Part shown: piece after piece, positions 45,783-57,824 of the stretch
Layout: every line of letters begins with the position of its first letter
Position numbering within the stretch: position 1 is the first letter of the stretch
Source of the DNA: Beverwykella pulmonaria
Taxonomy: Eukaryota > Ascomycota > Dothideomycetes > Pleosporales > Melanommataceae
Direction of reading: 5' to 3'
NCBI GenBank assembly: GCA_001599595.1
Contig: BCHH01000006.1
Location: forward strand, 1,361,197-1,425,196
Length of the DNA: 64,000 nucleotides
Program-made: the position numbers and the translations under genes
Notes under the pieces: model-generated
What the model was told of the DNA's origin: nothing
Databases searched by the model: none
The model's input: only the letters and a program-made list of their open reading frames with translations

Positions 45783-48145
45783 TATTTTGCTATAAAAGAA
45801 CGGTTTGGTATTATTATAAGAGAATGAGTGGACGGCGAGAAAGCCCGTAAAGATTGTGATGAGAGGAAACTCTCAAAAGAATGAACGCAAGCAAACGCTC
45901 GCAATTACACTAGAGTCTCGAAAGAGTGACTGAGGATGTCGAGAGAGACAGCAGGACTGAAAGAAAAAAAAGACGAAAAAGAGACATGGGAAATTGCGAC
46001 CTATCTAGCAATGCTACCGTATTGTTCCTTGCGTGGCGGTTGGGGGCGGACATGCAGACCCATTAGCATAAAGCCATCATTTCGAGTCAACACGGCAGAG
46101 GCTTACCGGTGAGCTTCGTAACAACCTAGAAAATCGTGACACTTGCACGTGGAGCCAGGATATGCGTTCATCACTGGCTCTGCCATTGGTCATGGAGGGT
46201 TCTCGACCAACCTGATTGAGTTGATGGATCGCACGGCGAAGGCGATGTGGGGGATGGCTTCGGTATGGCTTCACGCCAAGTATCTTGCAGCCTGTTTGCC
46301 GCTTCCTTCATACTAATGTAGACCAAAGACGGTTGGTATGGCTCTTGGCAGATTCCAATTTTGTACCTGTCTCACTAGGGCTGAACCCGGGTGCATGGTC
46401 AGGATATAGATGGTCCTGGTCAAGGTGACTCTTCTTTCGACGTCCTGAAGCTGTTGCCGCCGTGCCGTTCCAATCCCTATCCCTATTAATCTCTCCTATT
46501 CTCCTATAGTAGCTGGTGGCGTGTGCACTCATATTGCGTCGATGACACAAGATGCAGACGCATCGAGGCAGGAAGTGTGAGAGGGATTCTACGGCCCGCG
46601 ATTCCTGGAGGCCACTGGCGTCGGGGAGATGGCAGTGGCTGCTAGTTAGAGAAGCCAGAACAAGAGGCATGAAGTTTCGACCTATGCGGCTTGGGACTGA
46701 ACCAGAGTTGAAGTGGGATTGGTGGAGGAACCAGCGGCCTGCGAGCCTCGGCTGGCAGGCGCCTCATGCTCTTGGCAGGGGCACGTACATGACCTAGACT
46801 CGTTCCAAATCCTTCAGCGCAATGACAAACCCACGATGGGCCAGCAGAACATTTGAACGGGCTGCTCCGACGAACGCCCTGCCTGTCATGGAACTACTCA
46901 TGTGCCAAGGTTTTGGCTCTCCTGTTGCGACCTTGTGGTCTTTGTGTCGCGATGCTCCCAAAACCCCGGATGCAGATACCACAAGCGAAGCGGAGCTGGG
47001 ACCCTTGTTGCGGCTCAAAAATAGTCGCAGCTTGAGGTGATTTAGTCATGACAAGCTTCGACTGGAAACGCACGACTGGAACGCACGACTGGAAACGCAC
47101 GATATGGGGCCGACCCTCGTCGTAGAAGTCGCGATGTGACGCGAAAATAACACGATGACCGGTGTCAACTTGGTCTTCTAGAGTGTCCGGCAATGCAAGC
47201 GTGGTCAACTTCAGGACTGAGGGTCGAGGTGTACCAAAGACCACCCCATGTCCAAGCTCTACGGCGTGTTACCATGCATGACTTGAATGTGCCTCCGGGA
47301 GGTTCATGTTGCCCGCCAACGGCTGCGGCACGATATCGATATCGCTTCCATGAGATGCGGCTCTTGAAGTGACGTGCATACAAGATTTTGGGAAGATCTT
47401 CGGCCCAGATCAGCCAGATTCTGACCCTTTCGAGATCCCTGAAGTTGGGATCAGAACTTAGCGTTAACCTTGTCTCATCGTCAGGGTTCTGACCACAACC
47501 CAACTTTTACATCTGCTGAGATCGTAGAAGATATGTTCTCACCGCTTCGTATCGATACCGAGGGCCTGATGGCTGTCGCGCAAAGTCATCCGGGCAGCTT
47601 AGCGCGCTCGTCTGCACCCAACGGGCTGAAGGCCAAGAACTACACTGTGGGCATGACCTTCTTTGGCTGCACAGAAGTGTCCAACTGACATAGCAGGGCC
47701 CAGTCAGAGATCTTCATGGAGCGAGGCTCGAAGGCGTGACCCGCCAAATGCAGCAAGTCGTAAGCGTTCTGTGCAAGGGTCCGGTTGTGCGCGATGAGCT
47801 CATGCGAGATCACCGACCTTCCAGCCGGAACAGAACCACCACAGCTCGTCTTGGGTGCTACAAATAAGCCTTATAAGCCTTAATATCTTCGTGCATTCAC
47901 CCAGAACATGGAAACTACACGACACATCACCTGCCGCTTTCACTCGTTACTTTTTGTGGATCGTTTGCGGTGTGCGAACGCTCCGTGTAGCGAGAACTAT
48001 ATACACCAGCGCGCCATGAGACTTGAAAGCAAAGCTTAGTATCCGGGTGTCTTACACATATATGTTGCGGCACTAGCCCAACAACCTTCACACTCGTTCT
48101 GTTTTCGCCTCTCGCCTCCACCAACCATTCCATCTCCGCTTCGGA
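45783..48145. other. Long intergenic stretch, no confident gene
   Basis: The upstream region of both the chitinase (minus) and the first MFS transporter (plus). Minus-strand frames at 46794-47503 give some protein-like strings but no domain, no coherent start and no splice-consistent chain. Near 47059-47099 a 13-14-base unit (CGACTGGAAACGCA) is repeated three times. I see no gene I would defend. Confidence 0.45.
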
Positions 48146-50583
48146 ATGTTTTCAAAATGGAGAGGTTCGAAGACAGCCCAAGATGCAGACGACGCATCTC
48201 CCCCCGCTTCCGTGGAGAAAGATGTACCCGCGCATGGACGATGGAATTTGGGCATCTTGAGTGATCCCCTCACCGACGAGGTTCCAGGTATGGAACTCTA
48301 TTCTGTTCACCATCCATCCCAAGTCTAACCGTCTCGCGCGCCAGGTTCTGTAATCTTACTCTCGAGTGCCCACAAGCGCAACGAGCCATTAGGTCTTCAC
48401 CATGTCCAAGCACGTACCTCAACATCCTCTTTTCCCTCGCACTTCGGTCCTCCGCAAAGGAGTAGCTCCCGGGACTCTCGGGGCTCCCACCTGTCCCCCA
48501 GACCACGACCTCCCGAGAAGAAACGCACCAAAGATGGGAGATTCATTCTCGTACCCCAGCCTGAAGACTCACCTAACGACCCGTTGAACTGGCCAAAGAT
48601 CCGTCGGGATGTTGCCTTGATATGCCTGGGCTTCTACTGCATGGTTGGCGGGGGCATGACCCCTTTGCTTGCCGCAGGTTTCAACGATGTGGCAGCCACC
48701 TATCATGTCTCCGTTCCCCAGGTCGCTCTTACTACGGGTCTGTATATGCTTGGACTTGGACTGGGGAGCGTCGTCGCTTCTCCCACGGCTATTCTCTGGG
48801 GGAAAAGGCCAGTATACCTGGTAGCCATTATTTTGTTCCTCCTATCGTCAGTCTGGTGCGCTCTCTCGCCAAACTGTAAGAACTCAGGGCTCGGTGTTAT
48901 AAGTTGATGTCTAACCACTCATAGATGCTTCTCTCGTAGTTGCTCGTATAGTACAAGGCTTCGCAGTCTCTCCTGTTGAGTGCCTTCCCTCGGCGACTGT
49001 GGCGGAAATTTTCTTTCTTCATGAACGGGCATATCGCTTGGGAATCTATACACTTCTACTCCTAGGTGGCAAGAACCTAATTCCACTTGTTAGTGCAGCA
49101 ATTGTTCAATCTCTTGGGTGGAGATGGGTATTTTGGTAGGTGTTGGAATCCCTCGCAATGTTCTCTCTAATCACTCTACCTAGGATGGTTGCTATCGTTG
49201 TGGCACTCTGCTTCTTTTTGATCTTCTTCTTCGTTCCGGAAACCTTTTGGGATAGATCGCCTCGTGCCAGGGGCAGAAAGTCGCGTCGCCACCACGGGAA
49301 GCACCACGCGCGCTTCCGTATGCCATCATTACGCCAAAATAAACAGGATTCAACTCAGCCCTTGAGGGAAGAGGATAAGAAGCGAGGCCGGCTAATGGCA
49401 CCCACTGCGGATTCAACGAAACCCCGACTGCCTCGCACCGTAGGATTCGCCGCGGACGCAGAATGCGATTCTTCCGATTCTCAACATCTCAAAGAAACCC
49501 CAGCGGCCTCTCAGTCCCCTGAAACCACCACATCTCGTAAAGATCAATTCTACCAAGACCACGGCGATGCTAATGTAGGAGATGTTCGTGCCTCAGAAAC
49601 GAGAAACGACGATCTCGGAGTTCGACCGTCCATAACAAGCGAAGAAGCAACGGGCGCACATCTCGATGTCGAGAAACAAACTGCACTTTCTTTAAACGCG
49701 CAGACTGCAACATCTAGAGAACCAGAAGTTAATTCAGAATCGGATGAGTTTGAATACACGGAGTTCTACCGCTCTGCGCCACCAAAATCATACATCCAGT
49801 CTCTAAAACCCTGGAACGGACGGCTCGCGGATGACGAGTGGGTGCGTGTCATGATACGACCGTTCATACTTTACGCATATCCCGCCGTTCTGTGGTCCTC
49901 TTTAGTTTACGCCCTTGCTATTGGATGGTTAATCGTTCTCTCCGAGTCAGTTGCAGAGGTTTATCGAAACCGCCATACGTACAACTTCACCGCTTTACAG
50001 GTGGGACTAGTGTACATTTCGCCTTTCATAGGCGGTATTTTAGGCACAGCAGTGGCTGGGAAGATCTCCGACATTTTTGTCCGCTTCATGGCTCGCAAGA
50101 ATGATGGCGTCTACGAACCCGAGTATAGGTTGGTGATGGCTATCCCTATAGCTATCAGTACAACCATTGGTCTCATGGGCTTCGGATGGAGCGCGCAAGA
50201 AAAGGACAACTGGATCGTGCCCACGGTGTTCTTCGGTATCATCAGCTTCGGATGTTCCTTAGCTTCTACAACCGCTATCACGTTTGTGGTAGACTCGTAC
50301 AGAATTTATGCCGGAGAAGTACTCGTGACATTGAATTTCAGCAAGAGTGAGTCCTCCCATCCACTAACACTATTTCCCCACTAATCCTGGTTCAGATATC
50401 ATGCATGGTTTCGTTTTCTCCCTTTTCTTTCCTCACTGGTTAGAAGCCAGTGGACCGAAAAACGTATTTATCGCAGTCGGCGGCATTCAAATGGGATGTA
50501 TGCTCTTCTCGATCCCCATGTACATTTTTGGAAAGAGAGCACGGATGTGGACGTATAGAAAGAATCTTATGGAGAAGTTTTGA
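48146..50583 (+). CDS. MFS drug/H+ antiporter with long central loop
   Basis: Plasma-membrane transporter of the DHA1 (12-helix drug:H+ antiporter) type. Five exons: 48146-48287, 48345-48875, 48925-49135, 49184-50346 and 50396-50583; 744 residues, long for the family (usually 500-600). The cytosolic N-terminus ends in the family signature SPNDPLNWP before helix 1. Helices 1-6 lie at about 130-315, with VARIVQGFAVSPVECLPSATVAEIFF in helices 4-5 and LGWRWVFWMVAIVVAL in helix 6. An approximately 200-residue hydrophilic loop (about 315-515), rich in Ser, Glu and Asp after a basic start, joins the two halves. Helices 7-12 follow from IRPFILYAYPAVLWSSLVYA. The substrate is unknown. A Zn2Cys6 regulator lies downstream in the same direction. 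Confidence 0.9.
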
Positions 50584-51369
50584 GAACAGAAAAGACGTCG
50601 CTATTTCTTTACCAACAGGTGTTCTCGGATAAACTCAGCGTCCTACAACATGTGTTTGAGGAAATTTACAAGCCTATACGGAGCTATGATGAATGGCATT
50701 TTAACGGGGAGGCCCACCTGGCGTTGATGGCATAAGTCAAGACTTTCGTGGACTCATCAGTAAAAGGACATTCAGGTAGTTGTTGCAAAAGGTCAAGGAG
50801 ACCTATAAATTTGCCTTAACGGTGGCTTAAATCCAAGGCTAGAAGATATAGATGATTCTTTCAATCACTGAAAGATCAGCGCGGCGTCGTTGAATCTTGA
50901 CTTGAACTTGTTACTTTGACGCTAACCCTGATTCGGATATAATTTCCCGAGCATGCCCATGACGACAAACTGCCCAAACTCCAGCAAAAAGATCAAAGAT
51001 ACGCAACGTGTAATTGCACAAAAATGGTCCCCAGACCAAGAGGACTTTTTTGATGCCTCTTTCTACGTAGAAAATAACGTAAAAGTTTGAAAAATGGAGG
51101 ATCGCAAGTTAAATCTTCAACTCTCCAACCAATCATGCCATCTCCGAGCTCGGTCCTTATCTCACAACCCAACCACTCCTTCCAACGACACAACGCCGTT
51201 CTCGCTATCTCTCAGTAGCGATAATGCCTAAACGAACGGACCGGTTCCTATCGGCTGAGGCACTACCTCGCGACGCACGCATGCACAATGCCAACACAAC
51301 CTCCTCCACAGCTACCCCTCCCATTTCGGACTGGCATCACTCCACAACCACGCTGTATCACTAACCAAC
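50584..51369. other. Intergenic between MFS gene and regulator
   Basis: No coding frame of interest. It contains the 3' region of the transporter gene and the promoter of the Zn2Cys6 regulator. Confidence 0.6.
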
Positions 51370-53541
51370 ATGCCTCCATTGGGGCAAAACAAGACCACAG
51401 CAGGAGATACGCAGACCAAGAAGACAAAGTCGAGGAATGGGTGTGGTAGATGTAAACTCAAACGGGTAAGGGATTCCTCAATTGTGAGGAAGCTGCCCCG
51501 CTAATGGTGGCGATAGCTAAAATGCGATGAGACGGCACCAAATTGTCTGCAGTGTAGGAAGAGGAATGTTGCTTGTCCTGGTAAGTCTTCTTAAGGTACA
51601 TAAAGGTCTTTTTTAACAGTTGTAGGATATGAGAAGACACTGAAGTGGTCGACGAAATATGAGGTGTTGCAACCTATCCAGTTTGGGTCGCCGCCTGAGC
51701 CGGGTCTACCAACATACATCGCTCAAAAACCCCCAGTAGTGAACGACATCAACTTGTCGCCGGAAGTTGTTAGCGGGTTTGAAGCCTTGGCCGCTGTTCT
51801 GCCGACTCGAAAGAAGAAACCGGAGGCCACTCAAAAGGATACCGCTGGGCAGAGCCCACCCCCGGATGTGGTCGCTGATCCCGATTCAGTCCTCCAAGAT
51901 GAATCAGTGGAGGAGATCCAATCGCTGCTAGAACCCGAAACAAGTCCCTTGGAAGATCTGAATGATTTTGATGCGTTCCTGCTTGATGACATGTTGGAGG
52001 GGATTGACATTCCGTTTGAGGACATCACCTTTGATCCTTTCCCTGAATTCTCAAATCCAAGCCCCATTGTAGATCTGGATCTGGATATTGAAGAAGTGCA
52101 GCGGCCTCCTGACGATTCTTCTGTCATGAAACTAACTAGTCCCCCACTTTCGCGCTCCTTACTTCTTGATTACTATCGGTTTCCCACTCCGTCCCCCACC
52201 TGCTCCTCGCTCGAAGACGTAGAATCGATGTTGGTTCAACACTATTTCAAAGATGTCTGTGTCTTGTTTTCGTCCTTTGACTCTCTTCTCAATCCCTTCA
52301 GGACCACCATTGGCCGCATATTCCAGGAGTCACCGTCGATATACTACGCTATCCAGTCCATGGCCGCTGCCCACCTGGCGAACAGTTTCCCAAACATGGC
52401 TGCGGTGGGAATGGAGTTACAACGCAAGTCGTGCGACTCCCTTCAGGAAGAGCTTGCCCTCGTTCAAAGCGGCCAGGCGAATGGGACCAGGACGTTTCTC
52501 AGCATCATTTTGCTTGGCATGACGACCAGCTGGCATGAGAGTAGTGCTTTGGGCGAGGACTTCCTTACAACAGCCCGGAGCCTTATTTTACCCAAGCTAC
52601 TTTGCAGCTCCGAAGACGAGCAGGTACAACGGGAGACACAGTTCTTCGAGGAGTCGCTAATCTACTGGGAAATGCTCATCGGCTTCGTCACCCAAGACTC
52701 GTTCGACTTCTCTACAAGTCCACGATTGCGAAGTAGGAGGATGCCGCAAAAGCCTGCGCCTGTAGCGAGGAAGCCGGACGGGAAAATCGTGCCGCATCCG
52801 TGGACTGGTATTGCACCCACAATACAAATCCTGTTCGCTGAAGTGGGAAGGTTGATCCGCAGGGAGAGGATGCTGGACATGAATGGAGCCATCGACCTGA
52901 GACAAAGACAAGATAACCTACTGAATGCCGCAACTCTCGAGGAAGATCTCCTCGAGGCCGAATTCCCTATGGCGGATGAGCTAGCCGATGCAGGAGACGA
53001 GCGAACATCGAAGGACCACTTCGTCGTCATCGCGGAGGCCTATCGCTGCGCCGGGCTCCTGGAGATATACCGCGTGTTTCCTTCCATACTCCGGAAGCGT
53101 TTGGGCACAGATAAGTTCACCTGGTCCGACAATATTGACTTTGAGTTTCCGACCCCTCGCTTCGACACCTCGTACGAAGACACCGACACCAAACTTTGGA
53201 TCAACTCTCTTGCACTACACATTCTCAGCACGCTTGAGGTTCTGCCCACGTCTTCAGGAACCCTCTGTGTGCAGCCCATACTGCTTCTGGCGGCGGCGTC
53301 GGAACTTAAGTTGGTGTCCTCGCTCGACTTCTTTGACATCCATGCCAACGATGCAAAGGTGTTGCAGGCGAGAGAGTTTGCACACAGAAGGCTCCAGGAG
53401 TGTGCTCTGCGACTGCCAGCGAAGCCTATACGGAAGATTCTCGAACTGGTGAAGGAGGTCTGGCGGAGACTGGACGAGGGGAAGGATCCGTTTTGGCTGG
53501 ATGTCATGGTCGAGAAAGGATGGCACACCCTGATGGGTTAA
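51370..53541 (+). CDS. Zn2Cys6 transcription factor
   Basis: Fungal binuclear-cluster regulator. Three exons: 51370-51465, 51517-51580 and 51626-53541, with 51- and 45-base introns; 691 residues. Both introns interrupt the region around the zinc cluster, which reads C-x2-C-x6-C-x6-C-x2-C-x6-C across GCGRCKLKR, LKCDETAPNCLQCRKRN and VACPGY (about residues 25-55). KKTKSRNGC just before it is the usual basic lead-in. A very acidic stretch (about 130-210) would suit an activation domain. The rest, from SLEDVESMLVQHYFKDVCVL on, fits the helical fungal-specific regulatory domain (Fungal_trans_2 type). The start is the first ATG in frame. Its target could be the neighbouring MFS gene, but that is only positional. 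Confidence 0.92.
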
Positions 53542-54265
53542 AATTGAGTAATGAATGGTATGGGACCCACGACCACACGACATGCGCCATGATGGACTGA
53601 GAATGCTTTCGATTCGCGGAACACTGAGCAATTTTTGCTTTTGTCAGTTCGTTACGATTGTAATAAACGACCTTGGCTTCTTTTCTCCTTCTGTCTTTAG
53701 GCGCGCATCAACTAAGAGGTGACATAAAGCTTGAGGCAATTTGTCACTCTTACTCCCTTTAGCGATTCCATTGCTAATGATGGTCTGTCTAGTCTGTATG
53801 GTTAGGTCCATTTACATGGCGGGAGCCATTCACACAATGATGCACGTGCACGTGGTGACGACTCTTCCCCGGATTACCGCATACGATCCTAGAGACGCCG
53901 ATCAGATCGCCTACAGCTTCCAAGACGTGATGCGCGTCCTTTTCGCTTACATATTCCGATTTGAGATCTGGTATGACTCGATCTGGCCGTGCTCGAGCTC
54001 TAGATTGCCGTCCATGGTGCTTCTCGATAGCGATAGCGCCCGAACTTGCTTCTTCCCAGCTCGCAAGGTCAAATTCGACATCCACAAGGCACATGGCGAC
54101 ACTCTTTTCTTAATCATAGAGAGTAAGGCGGGCGCTTTGGGATGCATGGAACAGACCATGTATTGATGATCGCCGTCTCCTTGGCATTAGGGTGTATGTA
54201 CCGTCGCTAAAATGCAGCATAAAAACAAATTATATACAGTAAAAAGGCCTCCGACAACTGATGAA
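53542..54265. other. Convergent intergenic region
   Basis: This interval lies between the 3' ends of the Zn2Cys6 gene (plus) and a small membrane-protein gene (minus). A plus-strand frame of 141 codons (53741-54166) has only a TTG at its front, and its first ATGs are internal. No domain is seen. Confidence 0.5.
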
Positions 54266-55094
54266 TCACATCACAGGCCTACTCATCTCGTCATCGTCAT
54301 CCTCTTCGTCAATGGTCACTAGGTACGCGGTGAATTCGCGCTTTTCGGCTGGCGTCGTGCGCTCCACCCAGTCTGGCGCTTCGTAGGCACGCATTTTCTT
54401 GTCGGCGCCGGGGCTGAAGATGCATTCGAGGTCAGCTCGAGTGGGCGCCCGTAGGAGTCGCTCTGCGCCGGTGAGTCGAAGGGTGTTGAGTTTTGGGGAT
54501 TTGCGGCGCGCGAGCCTGGGAAGAAAGTCAGTACGGAATGACATGACCCGCATTGGGATGTAAGGCTCACCAATCAGACACCAAAATGATACTCTCCGCG
54601 ACGCAGGCCAGTACCACCATGGCGACGATCACATGGAGGGCGAATAGCGTCGTCTTCGAGTCCTTGTAGACGGTAAATGTCTCTGGCTCCGGGTAACAGA
54701 CGATGATTTCTCGCGGTCGCTCTGTGGGTGCGCTAGGAAGCACGACACCGAGACTTTGGAGTCCGATTTCTGCGGCAAGTCGAAGGAGCACGGTCGTGGG
54801 GAGCGGTTCGAAGACGTCTTCTGTGGGTGTTGGGTGCGGTTTTTCTATTGCGGCCTTCTTAATGTAGGTCTGGTAGAGTTCGGGCTGTGAATGGCGGAAG
54901 TTTTCGAGCTCGGGTCCGAGGTTGGCGCAGATGTTGAAGTCGGAGTTATGTGAACGTGAAGTTGGGAGTGAAGACGCCCATGGCTTGTTTGCATCGATGA
55001 TGGTGCAACGACAGTTTGTCCGTGTGGGTGCGGAGGATGCAGAGAGGAAGAGTGTAGCCAGCGAGAGAAAGGATGGAATCGATAGCGTGAACAT
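54266..55094 (-). CDS. Small type I membrane protein, unknown function
   Basis: Two exons, 54571-55094 and 54266-54515, with a 55-base intron that restores frame as VSDW/LARRKSPKL; 257 residues. The start is the first ATG, MFTLSIPSFLSLATLFLSA, a clear signal peptide. The mature N-terminal part (about 22-150) is hydrophilic with a CRC pair and would face the lumen or outside. One transmembrane helix follows (about 151-173, TLFALHVIVAMVVLACVAES), then a short basic cytosolic stretch. The C-terminal tail ends in a strongly acidic run (DEEDDDDE). I do not recognise a family. Signal peptide, single helix and clean splicing support a real gene. Confidence 0.7.
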
Positions 55095-56035
55095 GGTCAC
55101 GGTTTGCGGGAAAGAAAGAGCTCCAATCGAACGGAGGGCTTGGACGGGCAATGGTCAGCTTTATATCTACTGCGGCGTTAGCGTATGGTCCATAGGTTCC
55201 ACGCCAGTGTTCTAGAGGCGTACCAGAGGATATGTGAGTGAGTACAGAATGGTGGACCAGTAAGGGCGGGGGTGGATGATACAAATGTTGTCACTCCCAA
55301 GGATGGATGGTCTGATGCGGCGCAATGCCATTATGTACGACAGCCGGCACAGACTGCCTGGATCACGTCGCTAGCAATTGCCAGTAGCCGGGCGTTGATT
55401 TGCAGCGCATTTGCAGGCATGGCCATGTTTCCAGACCAGCGTTCGGGGCACAGAGCAAGCCCGTGCACGGGCCGCCGTCGTGAAGGCTTAGCTGCGAACT
55501 TGTCCGCCTTGACAGCACCGACACCATCTTCATTCGCTGCCTCGGGCCTACTGCAACTTATTATGGCATCTTCGCTGTGCGCAACGCGCGTTCTGTAGAC
55601 CCTTAGCGAGGCTTCGGTGCTGTTCCTCGCACCTGCCGGTGCGTGAGGGCATTCGCGGATGCGCTCCGCTCTCTAGGGGGTCCCGAAACGTTAACACAGG
55701 TAGCACGGCATGCCGAAACAACAGACCCAGCCCAGTCACAATCCAGTCACACTCGCCGTATCTAACCACCGGGAAGAGGGTCACGTTGATGTCGGCGCTG
55801 CAACCGCCCCGGACACACAAAGCGCAATGCAAGGCTGCCAGCGCTTTGGTCTGCGCGGAATTGGTTCGATGCTGCTTCCTGGCGCCTTTGCGCTGCGCCC
55901 TCTGGCAATACACTCAAAATAATTCTTCGTGCCGCGGAGCTTTCTAGCCCAGCGGCTCTCGCGCGTTTCATGTCCCTATCTGTCGATGCCCTGGCATCGC
56001 TACTTTCCAAACCTTGTGCGTCCGGGCTAGTGCTT
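55095..56035. other. Intergenic, possible extension of next gene
   Basis: No independent gene is seen. A minus-strand frame from 55762 to 56140 continues an acidic, protein-like reading (IGQWTNSKEESESTSPD) that could be the true C-terminus of the small gene to the right if its splicing differs from my model. Confidence 0.4.
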
Positions 56036-56577
56036 TCACTTTCTTCTTTTGAGTTGGTCCATTGCCCAATGCGGTCGCGCCGTTCGCGGAGATTCAAACT
56101 TGACATGACTACGTAAAACATATCGCCGTGTCCCAAGCCTGCCAAAACAAAGATTTGTCAAACCGTACAAGTGCTAAGAAATGCCGCGGAAAGCTTGGTA
56201 CTTGATGCGAACGCTCCAATGCGGATAAGCGCCCACAGATTCCGTCTCCCCTTCTGTCGCGTATCTGCACGATTGCGCGAGTCGTGGGAACGCGGTTATG
56301 GAGGTTTCATGCGAGAGAAAGAGGATGATAGTTCCGATGGCCAATAGCGCGATACCTCCACTCTTCTCTTCTTCGGGCCCTCTCTTTGGCAACGCGATGC
56401 CAGGCAACGTTTTCAGCTCCGGCAGCCCCGGGTTTGTAAACTGTTGAGGCTCTGCGGGCTTTATAGGAGATCCTGTAAATGGTAAATGCGTTACGGGTGA
56501 CAGCCATTAGTCTCCGGCAATATCACAATCGTATTATGCTGGTTCATACCTCCTTCTTCATTCACAGCTCTCCACAT
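56036..56577 (-). CDS. Small three-exon membrane protein, 3' end uncertain
   Basis: Model: exons 56550-56577, 56202-56472 and 56036-56138, with 77- and 63-base introns; 133 residues. The first exon is only 28 bases (MWRAVNEEG) and joins in phase to GSPIKPAEPQQFTNPGLPEL; its intron has an ACTAAT branch-like string. A transmembrane helix is seen at about 50-68 (GGIALLAIGTIILFL), followed by a hydrophilic part ending WSVRIK. The last join uses GTACCA...GGCAG and gives a basic 35-residue end (LGTRRYVLRSHVKFESP). The other frame after the same acceptor (GHGDMFYVVMSSLNLRERRD) looks more protein-like and runs on to 55762, but no donor I can find fits its phase. So the 3' part may be mis-modelled or frameshifted. 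Function unknown. Confidence 0.45.
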
Positions 56578-57824
56578 CTTCGTATAACGTTAGTAATTTT
56601 TCAAACTATCTTCGCGAGAGCGTTGAGGATTCGTCACTCGCTTCTGTGCCGTTCTGGCAAAGTATAAATAGAATTTGTAAACGCTCGGGGTACGGCCCGA
56701 ATGAGAACCCTATTCTCTTCCTGACTTCGTTACAAAGCTCTCTTGTGGTTGTGCTTGCGAGTCCTTGAAGCTTGTTCAATGGCCATCAGGTGTCTAATGC
56801 GGAGCATGCTGTACGCGTGGGTTTAAGATCAAGCCTGTAATTATCTATTTTGATTTTTATCGTTCTCATCTTTCTTCCACTTCAATGGTAAACTGAATGA
56901 CATGTCATGGGGTTGACGATGTAGCACAGAACCAGCGGCAGGAGAAATAATCACAGCTCAAGGTAATGCACGAACATTATCCCATCCCAGAAAATTGGGG
57001 GCCTTCCGCGAACTGCACCAACATTATGAACGTATTATCAGGATGAAATTCCTTCATCATCCTTTCTCTGAGGGTGATAGCCTGTCGAATTTCATCCTGT
57101 TATGAAACAAACAAGAAGGGGTGATCGGGTCGGCGTAGGCGCACCTTGTGCCGTCACATGACACCGCGATGCCTCAAGTGAACACACGGGCTTGGAAGTC
57201 ATCCACCAGATTCCGATCGAGGGTATTCTGCGGCGGGTCGTGCGATGAATCTGTCGAGGCGCAAAACAGCCATGGGTCGCATTGTTCCTCAAGTGCCTAA
57301 TGTGCATAGCCCGCCTAATTCACGTGTAAACTGCCAGAGTCGCCGCAGCTTCCCATCCCACACGACGATCCAGGTGACACCGAGAACACCTAATACGCAT
57401 GCCTCTTGCCTCCTCCACTACTGTGTCTTTCTTCCTGGGTGTAGCTCTCTTCAACGGATGAGGCAACGAGGTCTTCGTGGTTTCGGGTCTTCATGAGTCA
57501 ATTATATAGCATAGCCACAAAACCTGTTACTCAGTTAGCATTTCAAACTTGGCTCTCTTCTGCTTTTGAATGTGAGTGCCAGTTTATTTCTATTCTTTTA
57601 TTCCCGGCTTCCCAAGTTTTAGTACGTCATTTTATCGAACTCTTCCTCTATTAAAGGTAACTTGGAGAAGTAATCGATTATGTATTTGCATCTTTGCTAC
57701 CTACATAAATTGAGCCTGCAAAACTTGGGCGTGGCTATAATTAAACTTCACACTAAGCGGTCCTAGCATCTAGTAATAGTGGCAGATAAGAATCAATCAG
57801 AAGGTAAATCTTCTAGATATCATT
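56578..57824. other. Intergenic, nothing recognised
   Basis: Short open frames only. The left end would hold the promoter of the small three-exon gene (a CTATTTATAC string lies about 80 bases upstream of its ATG), and the right end the 3' region of the second Zn2Cys6 gene. Confidence 0.5.

Noticed and set aside
46794..47503. Minus-strand frames with protein-like pieces
   Set aside because: I considered a small zinc-binding enzyme, but no cysteine pattern or continuous exon chain could be built.
53741..54166. 141-codon plus-strand frame with hydrophobic start
   Set aside because: It opens with TTG, not ATG, lies between convergent genes and shows no family resemblance.
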